Of a stretch of DNA of 56,842 nucleotides, positions 44,835-54,665 are shown piece after piece. The translations under genes and the position numbers were made by a program. The notes under the pieces are model-generated. The model saw only the letters and a program-made list of their open reading frames with translations, was not told where the DNA came from and ran no database searches. The stretch is from F23-B02 sp963620985 (GTDB lineage: Bacteria > Bacillota > Clostridia > Oscillospirales > Oscillospiraceae): the NCBI GenBank assembly GCA_963620985.1, contig CAVFCI010000009.1:1-56842 (forward strand). The letters run 5' to 3'. Each line of letters begins with the position of its first letter. The first letter of the stretch is position 1.

Positions 44835-45773
44835 ATGCACAACGAAGCAAAGCACATTTCGGTGCTGTTAAATGAATGTATAGAAAACCTTGATATAAAG
44901 CCCGACGGGATATATGTTGACGGAACGCTCGGCCTGGGCGGACACTCCGAGCAGATACTCAAGCGCCTTGACACAGGCCGTCTCATAGGTATCGACCGCG
45001 ACGAAAGCGCTATAAGGCGAACCGGCGAGCGCCTTGCCGCCTATGCCGGTAAAATGACGCTCGTGCACGGGAACTTCTGCGATGTTGTGCAGATACTCGA
45101 TGAGCTCGGCATTGACGCGGTTGACGGAATGCTCTTTGACCTCGGCGTGTCCTCTCCGCAGCTTGACGAGGCTGAGCGCGGCTTTTCGTACATGAACGAC
45201 GCACCGCTGGATATGCGCATGGATAATACGAGCACTTTGACGGCCTTCACCGTCGTAAACGACTGGGACGAGATGGAGCTTAGCCGCATCCTTCGGGACT
45301 TCGGCGAGGAGCGGTATGCACGGCGCATTGCCTCGCGCATTGTCGAGCGGCGCAGCGTAAAGCCCGTGGAGACGACGCTTGAACTTGTCGATATCATCCG
45401 CTCGGCCATGCCTGCCGCCGCTCTGCGCGAAAAGCAGCATCCGGCAAAGCGCAGCTTTCAGGCTATAAGAATAGCCGTCAACGACGAGCTCGGCGCGGTG
45501 GACAGGATGATGAAAACAGCGCCTGACAGACTTAAAAAGGGCGGAAGGCTCTGCGTCATAAGCTTCCACTCGCTTGAGGACAGAATAGTCAAAACGGGTA
45601 TAGCCGCAAGGGAAAACGGCTGCACCTGTCCGAGAGAGTTCCCGATATGCGTCTGCGGCTTTGAGCAGACGCTCAGAAGCGTGCACAGAAAGCCAATAGT
45701 GCCGGATGAGGATGAGCTGAAATTCAATCCGCGCGCGAGAAGCGCAAAGCTCCGCGTCGCCGAAAGGGTGTAG
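44835..45773 (+). CDS. rsmH: 16S rRNA (cytosine(1402)-N4)-methyltransferase
   Basis: 312 residues. SAM-binding VDGTLGLGGHSEQIL near 29-43, LFDLGVSSPQLD near 100 and FHSLEDRIVK near 240 are diagnostic of RsmH (MraW). It methylates C1402 in the 30S P site. The usual second gene of the cluster. Confidence 0.96.
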   Translation: MHNEAKHISVLLNECIENLDIKPDGIYVDGTLGLGGHSEQILKRLDTGRLIGIDRDESAIRRTGERLAAYAGKMTLVHGNFCDVVQILDELGIDAVDGMLFDLGVSSPQLDEAERGFSYMNDAPLDMRMDNTSTLTAFTVVNDWDEMELSRILRDFGEERYARRIASRIVERRSVKPVETTLELVDIIRSAMPAAALREKQHPAKRSFQAIRIAVNDELGAVDRMMKTAPDRLKKGGRLCVISFHSLEDRIVKTGIAARENGCTCPREFPICVCGFEQTLRSVHRKPIVPDEDELKFNPRARSAKLRVAERV

Positions 45774-45779
45774 TGCTCC

Positions 45780-46163
45780 TTGAAAAGCTCCGGATGTGAA
45801 TACCAATACGGCTCGAAAAGAAAAAAGCGCTCTGTGCCGCCTGATAAGAGGCTTAAAAGAGCGATGCCGGCGATAATGCTGGCGCTGCTTGCGCTCGTGA
45901 GCGCGTCGCTGCTGCTGATGTCGCTGCTCGTGCGCATCCGGATGACGGAGATAAACGATAAAAATGTCGCTCTCCGGCAGGAGGCGGAGACCCTGAAGGA
46001 GGAAAACCGCCGCCTGCGCATAGAGTATGAATTTGCGCAGGATCTCGACGAGCTTGAAAGAGACGCAAAAAGCAGGCTCGGAATGCAAAGCCCGCTCATG
46101 CGTCAGGCAGAGGAGATAGATACGCCCACAGAGGATAAAGCGATAATCATAAACAACGGATAG
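45780..46163 (+). CDS. ftsL: FtsL-like septum protein
   Basis: 127 residues from a TTG start with AAAGGG upstream. A basic cytoplasmic N-terminus, one membrane segment (about 30-52; LALLALVSASLLLMSLLV), then a coiled coil (LRQEAETLKEENRRLRIEYE) and a short tail: the FtsL/DivIC plan. Sequence conservation is low in this family, so the call rests on topology and on its place between rsmH and the PBP gene. Confidence 0.8.
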   Translation: MKSSGCEYQYGSKRKKRSVPPDKRLKRAMPAIMLALLALVSASLLLMSLLVRIRMTEINDKNVALRQEAETLKEENRRLRIEYEFAQDLDELERDAKSRLGMQSPLMRQAEEIDTPTEDKAIIINNG

Positions 46164-46224
46164 GCTGCATATTTCACAGGGCAAAAATATAGTATGTATT
46201 ATATTTTTGCCGGAAGGAGCAGCT

Positions 46225-48543
46225 ATGAGCAAAGAAAATAAGACACCATGCAGCCCGAATCGGACGATGCTGCGCCGCACCCTGTTTCTCATGGCAGTGT
46301 GCGGCATACTTGCATTTACGGTGCTCGCCGTGCGCCTGTATATCCTGCAGGTGCGCGACCACGATAAATACGAGGAGCTTGCGATAAGCCAGCAGCTGCG
46401 CGAGACGGGCAGCTCCGCAGAGCGCGGGACGATATACGACTGCAACATGAACATTCTTGCAATGAGCGCGAATGTGGACAATGTCTATCTCAGCCCCGCA
46501 GAAATAGAAATGTACGGCGAGGACAGAGAGCTCATTGCCGATAAGCTCTCCGAGATACTCGGCCTTGACCGTGAGGACATTCTCAAAAAGACGGAAAACA
46601 CCGGCTCGTGGTATGTCACCGTTGCGCGCAAGGTAGAAAAGGAAACGGCGGACAAGGTGCGCGAGTTTAAAAACGAGTATGAGCTCAAGGGCGTGCGGCT
46701 TGAGAGCGATACCAAGCGCTACTATCCCTATTCCTCGCTTGCCTGCCACGTCATAGGCTTTGTCGGAACGGATAATTACGGGCTCGACGGAGTGGAGGCA
46801 CAGTATGACTCCGCCCTGAGCGGAACGGCAGGGAGGTACATGCGCCTTGCCAACGCCTACGGCACGGAGCTGCTGTTCGATCAGTACGAGGGCTACACCG
46901 GCGCGGAGGACGGCCTTGACCTTGTTACGACCATAGACCTCACGATACAGCATTATGTTGAAAAATCGCTGTATCAGGCGGTCGAGGACTACGATATCCG
47001 AAACGGCGCGGGAGCTGTAGCAATGGATGTGAATACCGGCAGGATACTTGCTATGGCATCCGTCGGCGGCTATGACCTCAATAACTTCCTCGATGTTTCC
47101 GACGAGGCGCAAAGCGCGATAGACGCAGCGCCCACTCAGGAGGAAAAGGAGCAGCTGCTTGCCGATGCACAGCGTCTGCAATGGCGCAATAAGACCCTGT
47201 CGGACACATACGAACCGGGCTCTACATTTAAAATAATAACGCTGGCCATGGCTCTTGAGGAGGGCAAGGTCAGCCTTGACGACAGCTTCTTCTGCGGCGG
47301 CAGCGTTCAGGTGTCCGGCAGAACGAACCCCGTGCGCTGCTGGAAAACCGGCGGTCACGGCTCGCAGAGCCTCACGCAGGCGGTGCAGCATTCGTGCAAT
47401 GCGGCCTTTGTCAATATCGGACTGCGCGTCGGCGCACAGACGTTTTACAAATACTGCGACGCATTCGGCCTTCTTGAGCTTACCGGCGACAGCTCGCAGC
47501 AGCTCACGGCCAAGACCGGCATAGACCTCGGCGGCGAGAGCGGCAGCATCTGGTGGAGCGAGGATACGTTTTACAGCGAAAAGAACAAATCCCAGCTTGC
47601 GGCGGCCTCCTTCGGGCAGACCTTCACCATAACGCCGCTGCAGCTGATAACGGCGGTCAGCGCCTGCGTAAACGGCGGATATCTCATGCAGCCCTACGTC
47701 GTGGAAAGTTTACTGGACTCCGAGGGCTCTGCGGTGTATAATCATAAGCCGACGGCCGTGCGCCGAGTCCTTAGCGAGGAGACCAGCAAAACGGTCTGCT
47801 CCATTCTTGAGCAGGTCGTCGGCGATCCGAACGAGGGCACGGGACGCAATGCCGCCGTTGCGGGCTACCGTATCGGCGGAAAGACCGGAACCTCGGAAAA
47901 GGTAAGCTACGAGGCGCAGACAGGAAAAAAGGACTATATCGTATCCTTCGTCGGCTTCGCACCGGCGGACGATCCGCAGATAGCGCTGCTCGTGCTGCTC
48001 GATTCTCCCGGAGACGGCTCGGGCGTTTATGTGTCCGGCGGCCAGATGGCGGCTCCCACGGTCGGCAAGATGTTTGCGGATATCCTGCCGTATATGGGCA
48101 TAGAGCCGGAGTATGACGACAGCTCCGAAGCAGCCGACAGAGCTGTGCCCAAGCTCGACGGCATGAGCATCGACGATGCAAAGAGAACGCTTGCAGCCGA
48201 GGGCTTTGACTGCCGCGTTATAGGCTCGGGCGATACAGTGACCGAGCAGCTCCCGCTTACGGGAACGGTCGTCGCGCACGGCAGCACTGTCATTGTCTAT
48301 GCCGGTGCAAGCCCGTCGGCGGCGCTCGAAACAATGCCAGGCATCAGCGGCCTGAGCTATGCCGAGGCCGTGCAGGAGCTCGGCAAATACGGAGCGTTCC
48401 TTCGCAGCAATACCGTCGTGCGCGACGCGGACAGCCAAAGAGTGTTCACGCAGAGCGTAAAGGCGGGAGCCGATATAAAGCATGGAACAGTCGTCGAGGT
48501 GTCTCTCACCTCGGATGACGAGAGCATTTTAGGACGATACTGA
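46225..48543 (+). CDS. Class B penicillin-binding protein with two PASTA domains (FtsI/SpoVD-type)
   Basis: 772 residues from the ATG at 46225 after GGAAGGAG. One membrane anchor (about 15-37), a PBP dimerisation domain, and a transpeptidase with STFK (catalytic serine, near 337), SCN (near 390) and KTGTS (near 553). Two C-terminal PASTA domains follow (about 635-690 and 695-765). It cross-links septal peptidoglycan. PASTA domains are common to SpoVD and Pbp2B-type proteins, so whether it serves division, spore cortex or both cannot be decided here. Confidence 0.93.
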   Translation: MSKENKTPCSPNRTMLRRTLFLMAVCGILAFTVLAVRLYILQVRDHDKYEELAISQQLRETGSSAERGTIYDCNMNILAMSANVDNVYLSPAEIEMYGEDRELIADKLSEILGLDREDILKKTENTGSWYVTVARKVEKETADKVREFKNEYELKGVRLESDTKRYYPYSSLACHVIGFVGTDNYGLDGVEAQYDSALSGTAGRYMRLANAYGTELLFDQYEGYTGAEDGLDLVTTIDLTIQHYVEKSLYQAVEDYDIRNGAGAVAMDVNTGRILAMASVGGYDLNNFLDVSDEAQSAIDAAPTQEEKEQLLADAQRLQWRNKTLSDTYEPGSTFKIITLAMALEEGKVSLDDSFFCGGSVQVSGRTNPVRCWKTGGHGSQSLTQAVQHSCNAAFVNIGLRVGAQTFYKYCDAFGLLELTGDSSQQLTAKTGIDLGGESGSIWWSEDTFYSEKNKSQLAAASFGQTFTITPLQLITAVSACVNGGYLMQPYVVESLLDSEGSAVYNHKPTAVRRVLSEETSKTVCSILEQVVGDPNEGTGRNAAVAGYRIGGKTGTSEKVSYEAQTGKKDYIVSFVGFAPADDPQIALLVLLDSPGDGSGVYVSGGQMAAPTVGKMFADILPYMGIEPEYDDSSEAADRAVPKLDGMSIDDAKRTLAAEGFDCRVIGSGDTVTEQLPLTGTVVAHGSTVIVYAGASPSAALETMPGISGLSYAEAVQELGKYGAFLRSNTVVRDADSQRVFTQSVKAGADIKHGTVVEVSLTSDDESILGRY

Positions 48544-48564
48544 AAGATAAAGGATGGTGCACTT

Positions 48565-50019
48565 ATGAAATTATCGGAGCTTTTAAAAAACATAGAGCTG
48601 ACTGAGCATAATGCCGCGCTCGACTGCGATATAAGCGGCATAAGCTACGATTCGCGCAGCACAAAGCCGGGCGACGTGTTCGTTGCGATATCCGGCTTTC
48701 AGACGGACGGGTATAAATATATCCCCTCAGCCGTGAAAAACGGCGCGGCAGCCGTCATATGCGACAGAGCGCCGCAGGTCGATGTCCCATATGTCATTGT
48801 AAATGACTGCCGCAGGGCTCTGGCGCTTGCAAGCTGCAATTTCTACGGCGATCCGGCAGGGAAGATGCAGATCATCGGCATCACCGGCACGAACGGCAAG
48901 ACCACGACGACATATCTTTTAAAGCATCTGCTTGAGCAGACGCTCGACGCAAAGGTCGGCCTTGTCGGAACAAACGGAAACATGATAGGCGACGAGTTTA
49001 TCCACACCGAGCGTACAACGCCCGAAAGCCTTGAGCTCCAGCAGCTTTTCGCTCAGATGCAGGCTGCCGGCTGCACCCACGTCGTGATGGAGGTCTCGTC
49101 CCATTCTCTGGCGCTCAGCCGAGTCGCGGGCATTGACTTTGCAGTCGGCGCGTTTACAAACCTCACGCAGGATCATCTTGATTTTCATCATACCATGGAG
49201 GAATATGCTCAGGCAAAGGCACTGCTGTTCAATACCTGCCGCACCGGCTGCATAAACCTTGACGACGCATGGGCGGATACCATGACGAAAAATGCCTCGT
49301 GCAGGCTTCTGACATATTCGGCAAAGGGTGCGGCTGCGGAGCTTACGGCACGGGATATAAGGCTCTCGGCAAGGGGCGTTTCGTTCACGGCCTGCTTCGG
49401 AGAAGCGTCAGCGCCCGTGAGCCTTGCCATCCCTGGCGAATTTTCTGTATACAATGCGCTCAATACCATCGCTGTGGGACTTGCGCTTGGCATAAGCCTT
49501 GAAGACTGCGCAGGGGCAATGATGTCGGCTCACGGCGTGAAGGGCCGCATGGAGCTCGTCCCGACAGACGGAGACTATACCATAGTCATTGACTACGCTC
49601 ACACGCCCGATGCACTTGAAAATGCGCTCAGGGCTCTTCGTGCTGAGCATAACGGGCGCATAGTCGCTCTTTTCGGCTGCGGCGGCGACCGCGACAGGAC
49701 AAAGCGCCCGATAATGGGAGCGATAGCTGCCGATAACGCCGATTTCGTTATCGTTACGAGCGATAATCCCCGCACGGAGGAGCCTCAGGCGATAATAGAC
49801 GAGATACTTGCCGGCCTTGAGGGTAAGAAAACAGAGCACATTGCCATATGCGACCGCGCAGAGGCGATAAAATGGGCGATTGACAAGCACAGGGCAAATG
49901 ATGTAATATTGCTTGCCGGCAAAGGCCATGAGGACTATCAGGTCGTCGGCCACGAGAAGCATCATATGGATGAACGCGAGATAGTCGCAGAATATATAGA
50001 GAAGAGGAACGGAAAATGA
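48565..50019 (+). CDS. murE: UDP-MurNAc-tripeptide synthetase, meso-DAP type
   Basis: 484 residues. ATP loop GITGTNGKTTTT near 107-118, TTPESLELQ, TNLTQDHLDFH, and the amino-acid selectivity motif DNPR (in TSDNPRTEEP), which marks meso-diaminopimelate addition rather than lysine. Cytoplasmic. Its last four bases overlap mraY. In most clostridial clusters murF follows; here it is missing. Confidence 0.95.
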   Translation: MKLSELLKNIELTEHNAALDCDISGISYDSRSTKPGDVFVAISGFQTDGYKYIPSAVKNGAAAVICDRAPQVDVPYVIVNDCRRALALASCNFYGDPAGKMQIIGITGTNGKTTTTYLLKHLLEQTLDAKVGLVGTNGNMIGDEFIHTERTTPESLELQQLFAQMQAAGCTHVVMEVSSHSLALSRVAGIDFAVGAFTNLTQDHLDFHHTMEEYAQAKALLFNTCRTGCINLDDAWADTMTKNASCRLLTYSAKGAAAELTARDIRLSARGVSFTACFGEASAPVSLAIPGEFSVYNALNTIAVGLALGISLEDCAGAMMSAHGVKGRMELVPTDGDYTIVIDYAHTPDALENALRALRAEHNGRIVALFGCGGDRDRTKRPIMGAIAADNADFVIVTSDNPRTEEPQAIIDEILAGLEGKKTEHIAICDRAEAIKWAIDKHRANDVILLAGKGHEDYQVVGHEKHHMDEREIVAEYIEKRNGK

Positions 50020-51029
50020 CCCTGAAGCTGACACTTGCGCTGGTCATGGCGTTTATAACAGCAGTAATAGTCGGAAGATTTTATGTGCCGTGGCTGAAAA
50101 AAATAAAGGCCGGTCAGGAGATAAAGGAAAACGGACCGACCTGGCACATGTCCAAATCCGGAACGCCTACGATGGGCGGTGTCATATTCATAAGCGCCTG
50201 CACGCTCGTGTGCCTGACGGTCGGCTTCGACTCGATGCGCAGCGGTGATTTTACGCACATATTCGTGCTGCTGTTTGCGCTTGTTTTCGGCGCTATCGGC
50301 TTTCTTGACGACTGGGAGAAGCTGCGTAAGAAGCAGAACCTCGGCCTCAGCGCGAAGGCAAAGTTCCTGCTCCAGCTGGCGGCGGCGCTCGTTTTCGTGC
50401 TGCTGCTGCGCAAGCTGGGTCACCTTTCGACAAAACTGTATATCCCGTTCTGGAACATTGAGGTATATATCCCCGAGGCGCTTTATTTCATCCTTGCCGC
50501 GTTTATAATCGTCGGCACGGTAAACGCTGTCAATATAACAGACGGCGTTGACGGCCTTGCCAGCGGAACGAGCATACCCGTATGCCTGTTTTTCGCCTCG
50601 GTGAGCTTCCTCTGGGGCGATAAGTATATGGCGCTGGGCATATTCTCCTCGGCGCTCCTCGGCGGACTCATGGGCTTTCTTGTCTATAACTTCAACCCCG
50701 CCAAGGTGTTCATGGGCGATACAGGCTCGCTGTTTCTCGGCGGAGCGATAGCGGCGCTGGCCTTTGCCTACGATATGCCGCTTATCCTCATATCGGTCGG
50801 CATAGTATATATCATTGAAACGCTTTCCGATATCATTCAGGTCGGCTACTTTAAGCTCACTCACGGTAAGCGCATCTTCAGGATGGCGCCGTTCCATCAC
50901 CACCTCGAGATGGGCGGCTGGACGGGCAAAAAGTGGAAGGAGAAAGAAATATTCGCACTTTTTACTTCCGTCTCCCTTGTTTTTGCAATAATTTCATTCA
51001 TCGGAATATATAATCGTTTCCAGCTCTGA
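50016..51029 (+). CDS. mraY: Phospho-MurNAc-pentapeptide translocase
   Basis: 337 residues, about ten membrane segments. GFLDDWEKLRKKQNLGLSAKAKF, the NAVNITDGVDGLA motif, FMGDTGSLFLGG and APFHHHLEM are the conserved catalytic loops. It makes lipid I on the inner membrane face. ATG overlaps the murE stop (ATGA). Confidence 0.97.
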   Translation: MTLKLTLALVMAFITAVIVGRFYVPWLKKIKAGQEIKENGPTWHMSKSGTPTMGGVIFISACTLVCLTVGFDSMRSGDFTHIFVLLFALVFGAIGFLDDWEKLRKKQNLGLSAKAKFLLQLAAALVFVLLLRKLGHLSTKLYIPFWNIEVYIPEALYFILAAFIIVGTVNAVNITDGVDGLASGTSIPVCLFFASVSFLWGDKYMALGIFSSALLGGLMGFLVYNFNPAKVFMGDTGSLFLGGAIAALAFAYDMPLILISVGIVYIIETLSDIIQVGYFKLTHGKRIFRMAPFHHHLEMGGWTGKKWKEKEIFALFTSVSLVFAIISFIGIYNRFQL

Positions 51030-51047
51030 TAACGGAGGGGGAGACCT

Positions 51048-52214
51048 ATGCAGTACGGCAGCGCCGGACTCAGGATAAGGGAAACGAAGGGTAAGGCAAG
51101 GCGCAAGGGAGTGGATATATCCTTTCTTGCGCTTGCTGTGATACTTCTGACTGTCGGAGTTACCATGGTGCTGTCGGCAAGCTTTGCCCGTGCCTATTAT
51201 GACCCCAGCGGCGTTACCGGCGGAAAACCGGCATATTATTTTGTCAGGCAGCTTGTTTTCGCCGCCCTCGGCCTTGCGGCCATGACGGTGTGCTCACGTC
51301 TGCCCGTCGGCTTTTACAGGCGCTTTTCCGTACCGCTTCTCATAGCTGCTCTTATACTGCTCGCGCTCGTACCGCTTATAGGCACGAACGCAAACGGCGC
51401 AAAGCGCTGGATAGGGCTCGGAGCGTTCACAGTTCAGCCCTCGGAGATCGCAAAGATCGCCGTAATACTGTCCTTTTCCTCCATGATCTGCGCACGGCGC
51501 GGCAGAATGAAGAGCTTCAGATACGGTATATTGCCCTTTGCGGCCATACTGACCGCGATTGTCGGGCTGCTCGTTCTGGAGCCGCATTTTTCGGCCTCAA
51601 TTATAATCATCGTCATAGGCGGAGCAATGCTGTTTCTGGGCGGAGCGCGGCTTATATGGTTCATAGCTGCGGGCATAGCGGCGGGAGGCGGCATAGCGGT
51701 GCTGCTGACGCTTTTCCCTTATGCCTCGACGAGGATAACGACGTGGCGCGATCCTTTTGCCTCCACCTCTGACGAGGGCTATCAGATCGTCCAGTCGCTC
51801 TACTCCATAGGCTCGGGCGGACTGACGGGGCTCGGCCTCGGACAGAGCAGGCAGAAATATCTCTACCTGCCCGAGGAGCACAACGACTTCATCTTTTCCG
51901 TCGTGTGCGAGGAGCTCGGCTTCATCGGCGCACTTCTGATACTTATGCTTTTTGCGCTTCTGATAATACGCGGCTATTGGATAGCCCTGCACAGCAGGGA
52001 CAGATACGGCTTTCTGGCGGCGGCGGGCATCACCACACTGCTGGCCGTGCAGGTCATACTCAATGTTGCCGTCGTTACCAATCTTGTGCCCTGCACGGGT
52101 ATCTCACTTCCGTTTTTCAGCTACGGCGGCACGGCGCTTTTAATGCAGCTTGCCGAAATGGGGATAGTGCTGAGCATATCCAGAGACATACCAGCAGGAC
52201 GAGTGGGAGGATAG
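51048..52214 (+). CDS. ftsW: SEDS-family septal peptidoglycan polymerase FtsW
   Basis: 388 residues with about ten membrane segments. KRWIGLGAFTVQPSEIAKIA and EEHNDFIFSVVCEELGFIG are SEDS signatures, and the position between mraY and murG identifies it as FtsW. It polymerises lipid II at the septum with the class B PBP of the same cluster. GGAGGGGGAG lies upstream of the ATG. Confidence 0.94.
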   Translation: MQYGSAGLRIRETKGKARRKGVDISFLALAVILLTVGVTMVLSASFARAYYDPSGVTGGKPAYYFVRQLVFAALGLAAMTVCSRLPVGFYRRFSVPLLIAALILLALVPLIGTNANGAKRWIGLGAFTVQPSEIAKIAVILSFSSMICARRGRMKSFRYGILPFAAILTAIVGLLVLEPHFSASIIIIVIGGAMLFLGGARLIWFIAAGIAAGGGIAVLLTLFPYASTRITTWRDPFASTSDEGYQIVQSLYSIGSGGLTGLGLGQSRQKYLYLPEEHNDFIFSVVCEELGFIGALLILMLFALLIIRGYWIALHSRDRYGFLAAAGITTLLAVQVILNVAVVTNLVPCTGISLPFFSYGGTALLMQLAEMGIVLSISRDIPAGRVGG

Positions 52215-52218
52215 AACA

Positions 52219-53349
52219 ATGAGAATAATATTTGCCTGCGGAGGCACGGCAGGACATATAAATCCGGCGCTTGCCGTGGCAGGACGCATAAAAGAGCTGA
52301 TGCCGGACAGCGAATTTCTGTTCATCGGCGCTGTTGGTCAGATGGAGTCCGAGCTCGTTCCGCGCGCCGGCTATAGGATAGAGACCGTGCGCGTCAGGGC
52401 GCTCAGCCGCGAAAAAAACCTCGGCGGACTTTTGCACAACATAAACGCCGCGTGGCATCTTATACGCTCTACGATAAAGGCCAAGAAAATAATCAGGCGC
52501 TTTAAGCCCGATATCGTCGTCGGAACGGGCGGCTATGTCTGCTTTCCCGTGCTCAAGGCGGCATCCCGCCTCGGCATACCGACGGCTGTGCATGAGAGCA
52601 ACGCCTATCCCGGACTTACGACAAAAATGCTCGCCGACATAGTCGATACCATAATGCTCGGCTTTGAGGAGAGCCGCAAATACTATAAGAACCCCGAAAA
52701 GACCGTCGTCACGGGAACGCCCGTGCGCGGCGAGTTTGCATTATACTCCAAGCAGAGCGCAAAGGCGGAGCTTGGCATAGCCATGGATAAGCCGCTCGTC
52801 GTTTCCGTATGGGGCTCGCTGGGAGCGGAGAACATGAACACCGCGATGTGCAGCTTTATCGAGCTTGCCGGCAAAGCGCCGGGCTTTACGCTCATCCACT
52901 CGGCAGGCGTTGAGGGCTATGAGGAAATGGTCACAAGGCTGCGCGAGACCGTGCCGGATTACGAGAAAAACGGCATGGATGTGCGCGAGTATATATACGA
53001 CATGCCGCGCGTTATGGCTGCGGCGGATCTTGTGCTGTGCCGCGCCGGAGCATCTACCATATCCGAGCTTACATATATGCATAAGCCGACGATATTCGTA
53101 CCCTCACCGTATGTCACGAACAATCACCAGTACAAAAACGCAAAGGTCGTCGAGGAAGCGGGCGGCGCGCTTATATTTGAAGAGGGCGCGTTTGAGCCGC
53201 AGGAGCTGCTGTGCGCGGTGAAGGATATACTCTCATCACCCGACAGGCTCGGCTCGATGTCCGCGGCAATGGAAAGCCTCGCAAGGCCGGAGGCGACCGA
53301 TAAGATATGCGACAGGCTCCTTTCGCTTCTTTCGGAAAACGGCAAATAA
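52219..53349 (+). CDS. murG: UDP-GlcNAc:lipid I N-acetylglucosaminyltransferase
   Basis: 376 residues. GGTAGHINPALAVA at 8-21, GTGGYVCFPVLKAA near 97-110, HESNAYPGL near 119 and the C-terminal GAS-TISE loop fit MurG. It makes lipid II. Four bases after ftsW. Confidence 0.96.
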   Translation: MRIIFACGGTAGHINPALAVAGRIKELMPDSEFLFIGAVGQMESELVPRAGYRIETVRVRALSREKNLGGLLHNINAAWHLIRSTIKAKKIIRRFKPDIVVGTGGYVCFPVLKAASRLGIPTAVHESNAYPGLTTKMLADIVDTIMLGFEESRKYYKNPEKTVVTGTPVRGEFALYSKQSAKAELGIAMDKPLVVSVWGSLGAENMNTAMCSFIELAGKAPGFTLIHSAGVEGYEEMVTRLRETVPDYEKNGMDVREYIYDMPRVMAAADLVLCRAGASTISELTYMHKPTIFVPSPYVTNNHQYKNAKVVEEAGGALIFEEGAFEPQELLCAVKDILSSPDRLGSMSAAMESLARPEATDKICDRLLSLLSENGK

Positions 53350-53359
53350 CAAAAAATCA

Positions 53360-53409
53360 CCTTGCAGCATAGAATGGCGTGATCTAAGTTCTTTCTGCGA
53401 GGTTTTTTT
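53360..53409 (+). promoter_or_regulatory. Hairpin with T7 run over the murA ribosome binding site
   Basis: CCTTGCAG (53360-53367) pairs with CTGCGAGG (53395-53402) through a 27-base loop, and seven Ts follow directly up to the murA ATG at 53410. The only purine-rich site near the start, GCGAGG, is the 3' arm. ATCAC (53356-53360) and GTGAT (53379-53383) offer a competing stem. This looks like a terminator/attenuator or a translational shutter between murG and murA. Confidence 0.6.
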
Positions 53410-54663
53410 ATGGCAATATGGCATGTTAACGGAGGAAAGCGGCTTGAGGGAGCATGCTTCGTGCAGGGGGCAAAGAATGCGGCGCTGCCCATTCTGGCCG
53501 CATCTGTCGTTTATCCGCTCGAAACGGAGCTGCTGAACGTCCCGCAGCTGAGCGATGTCGAGGTGTCGCTTGATATACTGCGCTGTCTGGGCTGCACCGC
53601 CGTACAGCGGGAAAGCAGGGTGTACATAGATTCGCGCAGCCTCGGCTCTGATACGATACCTCGGAGCATGATGGAGAGCATGCGCTCGTCCGTGCTGTTT
53701 ATGGGCGCTCTGCTGGCGCGCTGCGGTCAGGTGAAGCTCACGCTGCCCGGCGGCTGCAGGCTCGGAGCGCGGCCTATAGATATGCATCTTGACGCAATGA
53801 AGGCGCTCGGCGCGTCTGTCGAGGAAAACGGCTGCGAGATAGTGTGCAGGGCACCGAAACTGAGGGGAGCGCACATACGTCTGCCGTACCCGAGCGTCGG
53901 AGCAACGGAGAATGCGATGATAGCCGCCTGCGCAGCGGAGGGGGAGACGCTCATAACAGGCGCTGCAAGAGAGCCGGAGATAGTCGATCTTCAGGAATAT
54001 CTGCGCAAGGCAGGAGCGTATATATCCGGCGCGGGCACGTCCGCCGTAAGAATATCCGGCTTTGAGCCGGAGCGGCACGCAGGCCACAGAGTTATACCCG
54101 ACAGGATAGCCGCAGCGACTTTTTTGTGCGCGGCGGCAGCGGCGGGAGGGGATATTGAGCTGCGCGGCGTTGATTTAAGGCAATTTTCCCGCCTGCAGCA
54201 CTTCCTAAAGCGCGCCGGCTGTGATATAATATCATCACAGCGCAGCGTAAGACTGATATCAGACGGGAAGCTGAGCGCCGCGGGACTCGTTTCGACAGGC
54301 CCGTATCCCGAGTTTCCTACGGATATGCAGCCGCTTTTGATGGCAGCGCTCTTAAAGGCGCAGGGCAGAACAGACTTTGTAGAGAATGTCTTTGACTCGC
54401 GCTTCGGCCACGCAAAGGAGCTTCGACGCTTCGGAGCGGATATCTCCGTCGAGGGGCGCAGCGCCTCGGTGTGGGGAGTGCGCAGCCTCAGAGGCGCTGT
54501 CGTCAGCGCGGGTGATCTGCGCGGCGGCGCTGCAATGCTGATCGCGGCGCTCAGCGCCGGAGGAGAGAGCCTGATAGTTGACTCGGGGCATATTGCCCGA
54601 GGCTATGAGCAGCTTGACCATAAGCTCCGTTATCTCGGAGCGGATATATATTTGGAGTTGTAA
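53410..54663 (+). CDS. murA: UDP-N-acetylglucosamine 1-carboxyvinyltransferase
   Basis: 417 residues. QGAKNAALPILAAS near 21-34 gives the conserved Lys-Asn pair, and LPGGCRLGARPIDMH near 112-126 holds the PEP-binding, fosfomycin-target cysteine. First committed step of peptidoglycan synthesis. Its start follows directly on a hairpin/T-run, see 53360-53409. Two bases separate it from divIB. Confidence 0.95.
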   Translation: MAIWHVNGGKRLEGACFVQGAKNAALPILAASVVYPLETELLNVPQLSDVEVSLDILRCLGCTAVQRESRVYIDSRSLGSDTIPRSMMESMRSSVLFMGALLARCGQVKLTLPGGCRLGARPIDMHLDAMKALGASVEENGCEIVCRAPKLRGAHIRLPYPSVGATENAMIAACAAEGETLITGAAREPEIVDLQEYLRKAGAYISGAGTSAVRISGFEPERHAGHRVIPDRIAAATFLCAAAAAGGDIELRGVDLRQFSRLQHFLKRAGCDIISSQRSVRLISDGKLSAAGLVSTGPYPEFPTDMQPLLMAALLKAQGRTDFVENVFDSRFGHAKELRRFGADISVEGRSASVWGVRSLRGAVVSAGDLRGGAAMLIAALSAGGESLIVDSGHIARGYEQLDHKLRYLGADIYLEL

Positions 54664-54665
54664 AA

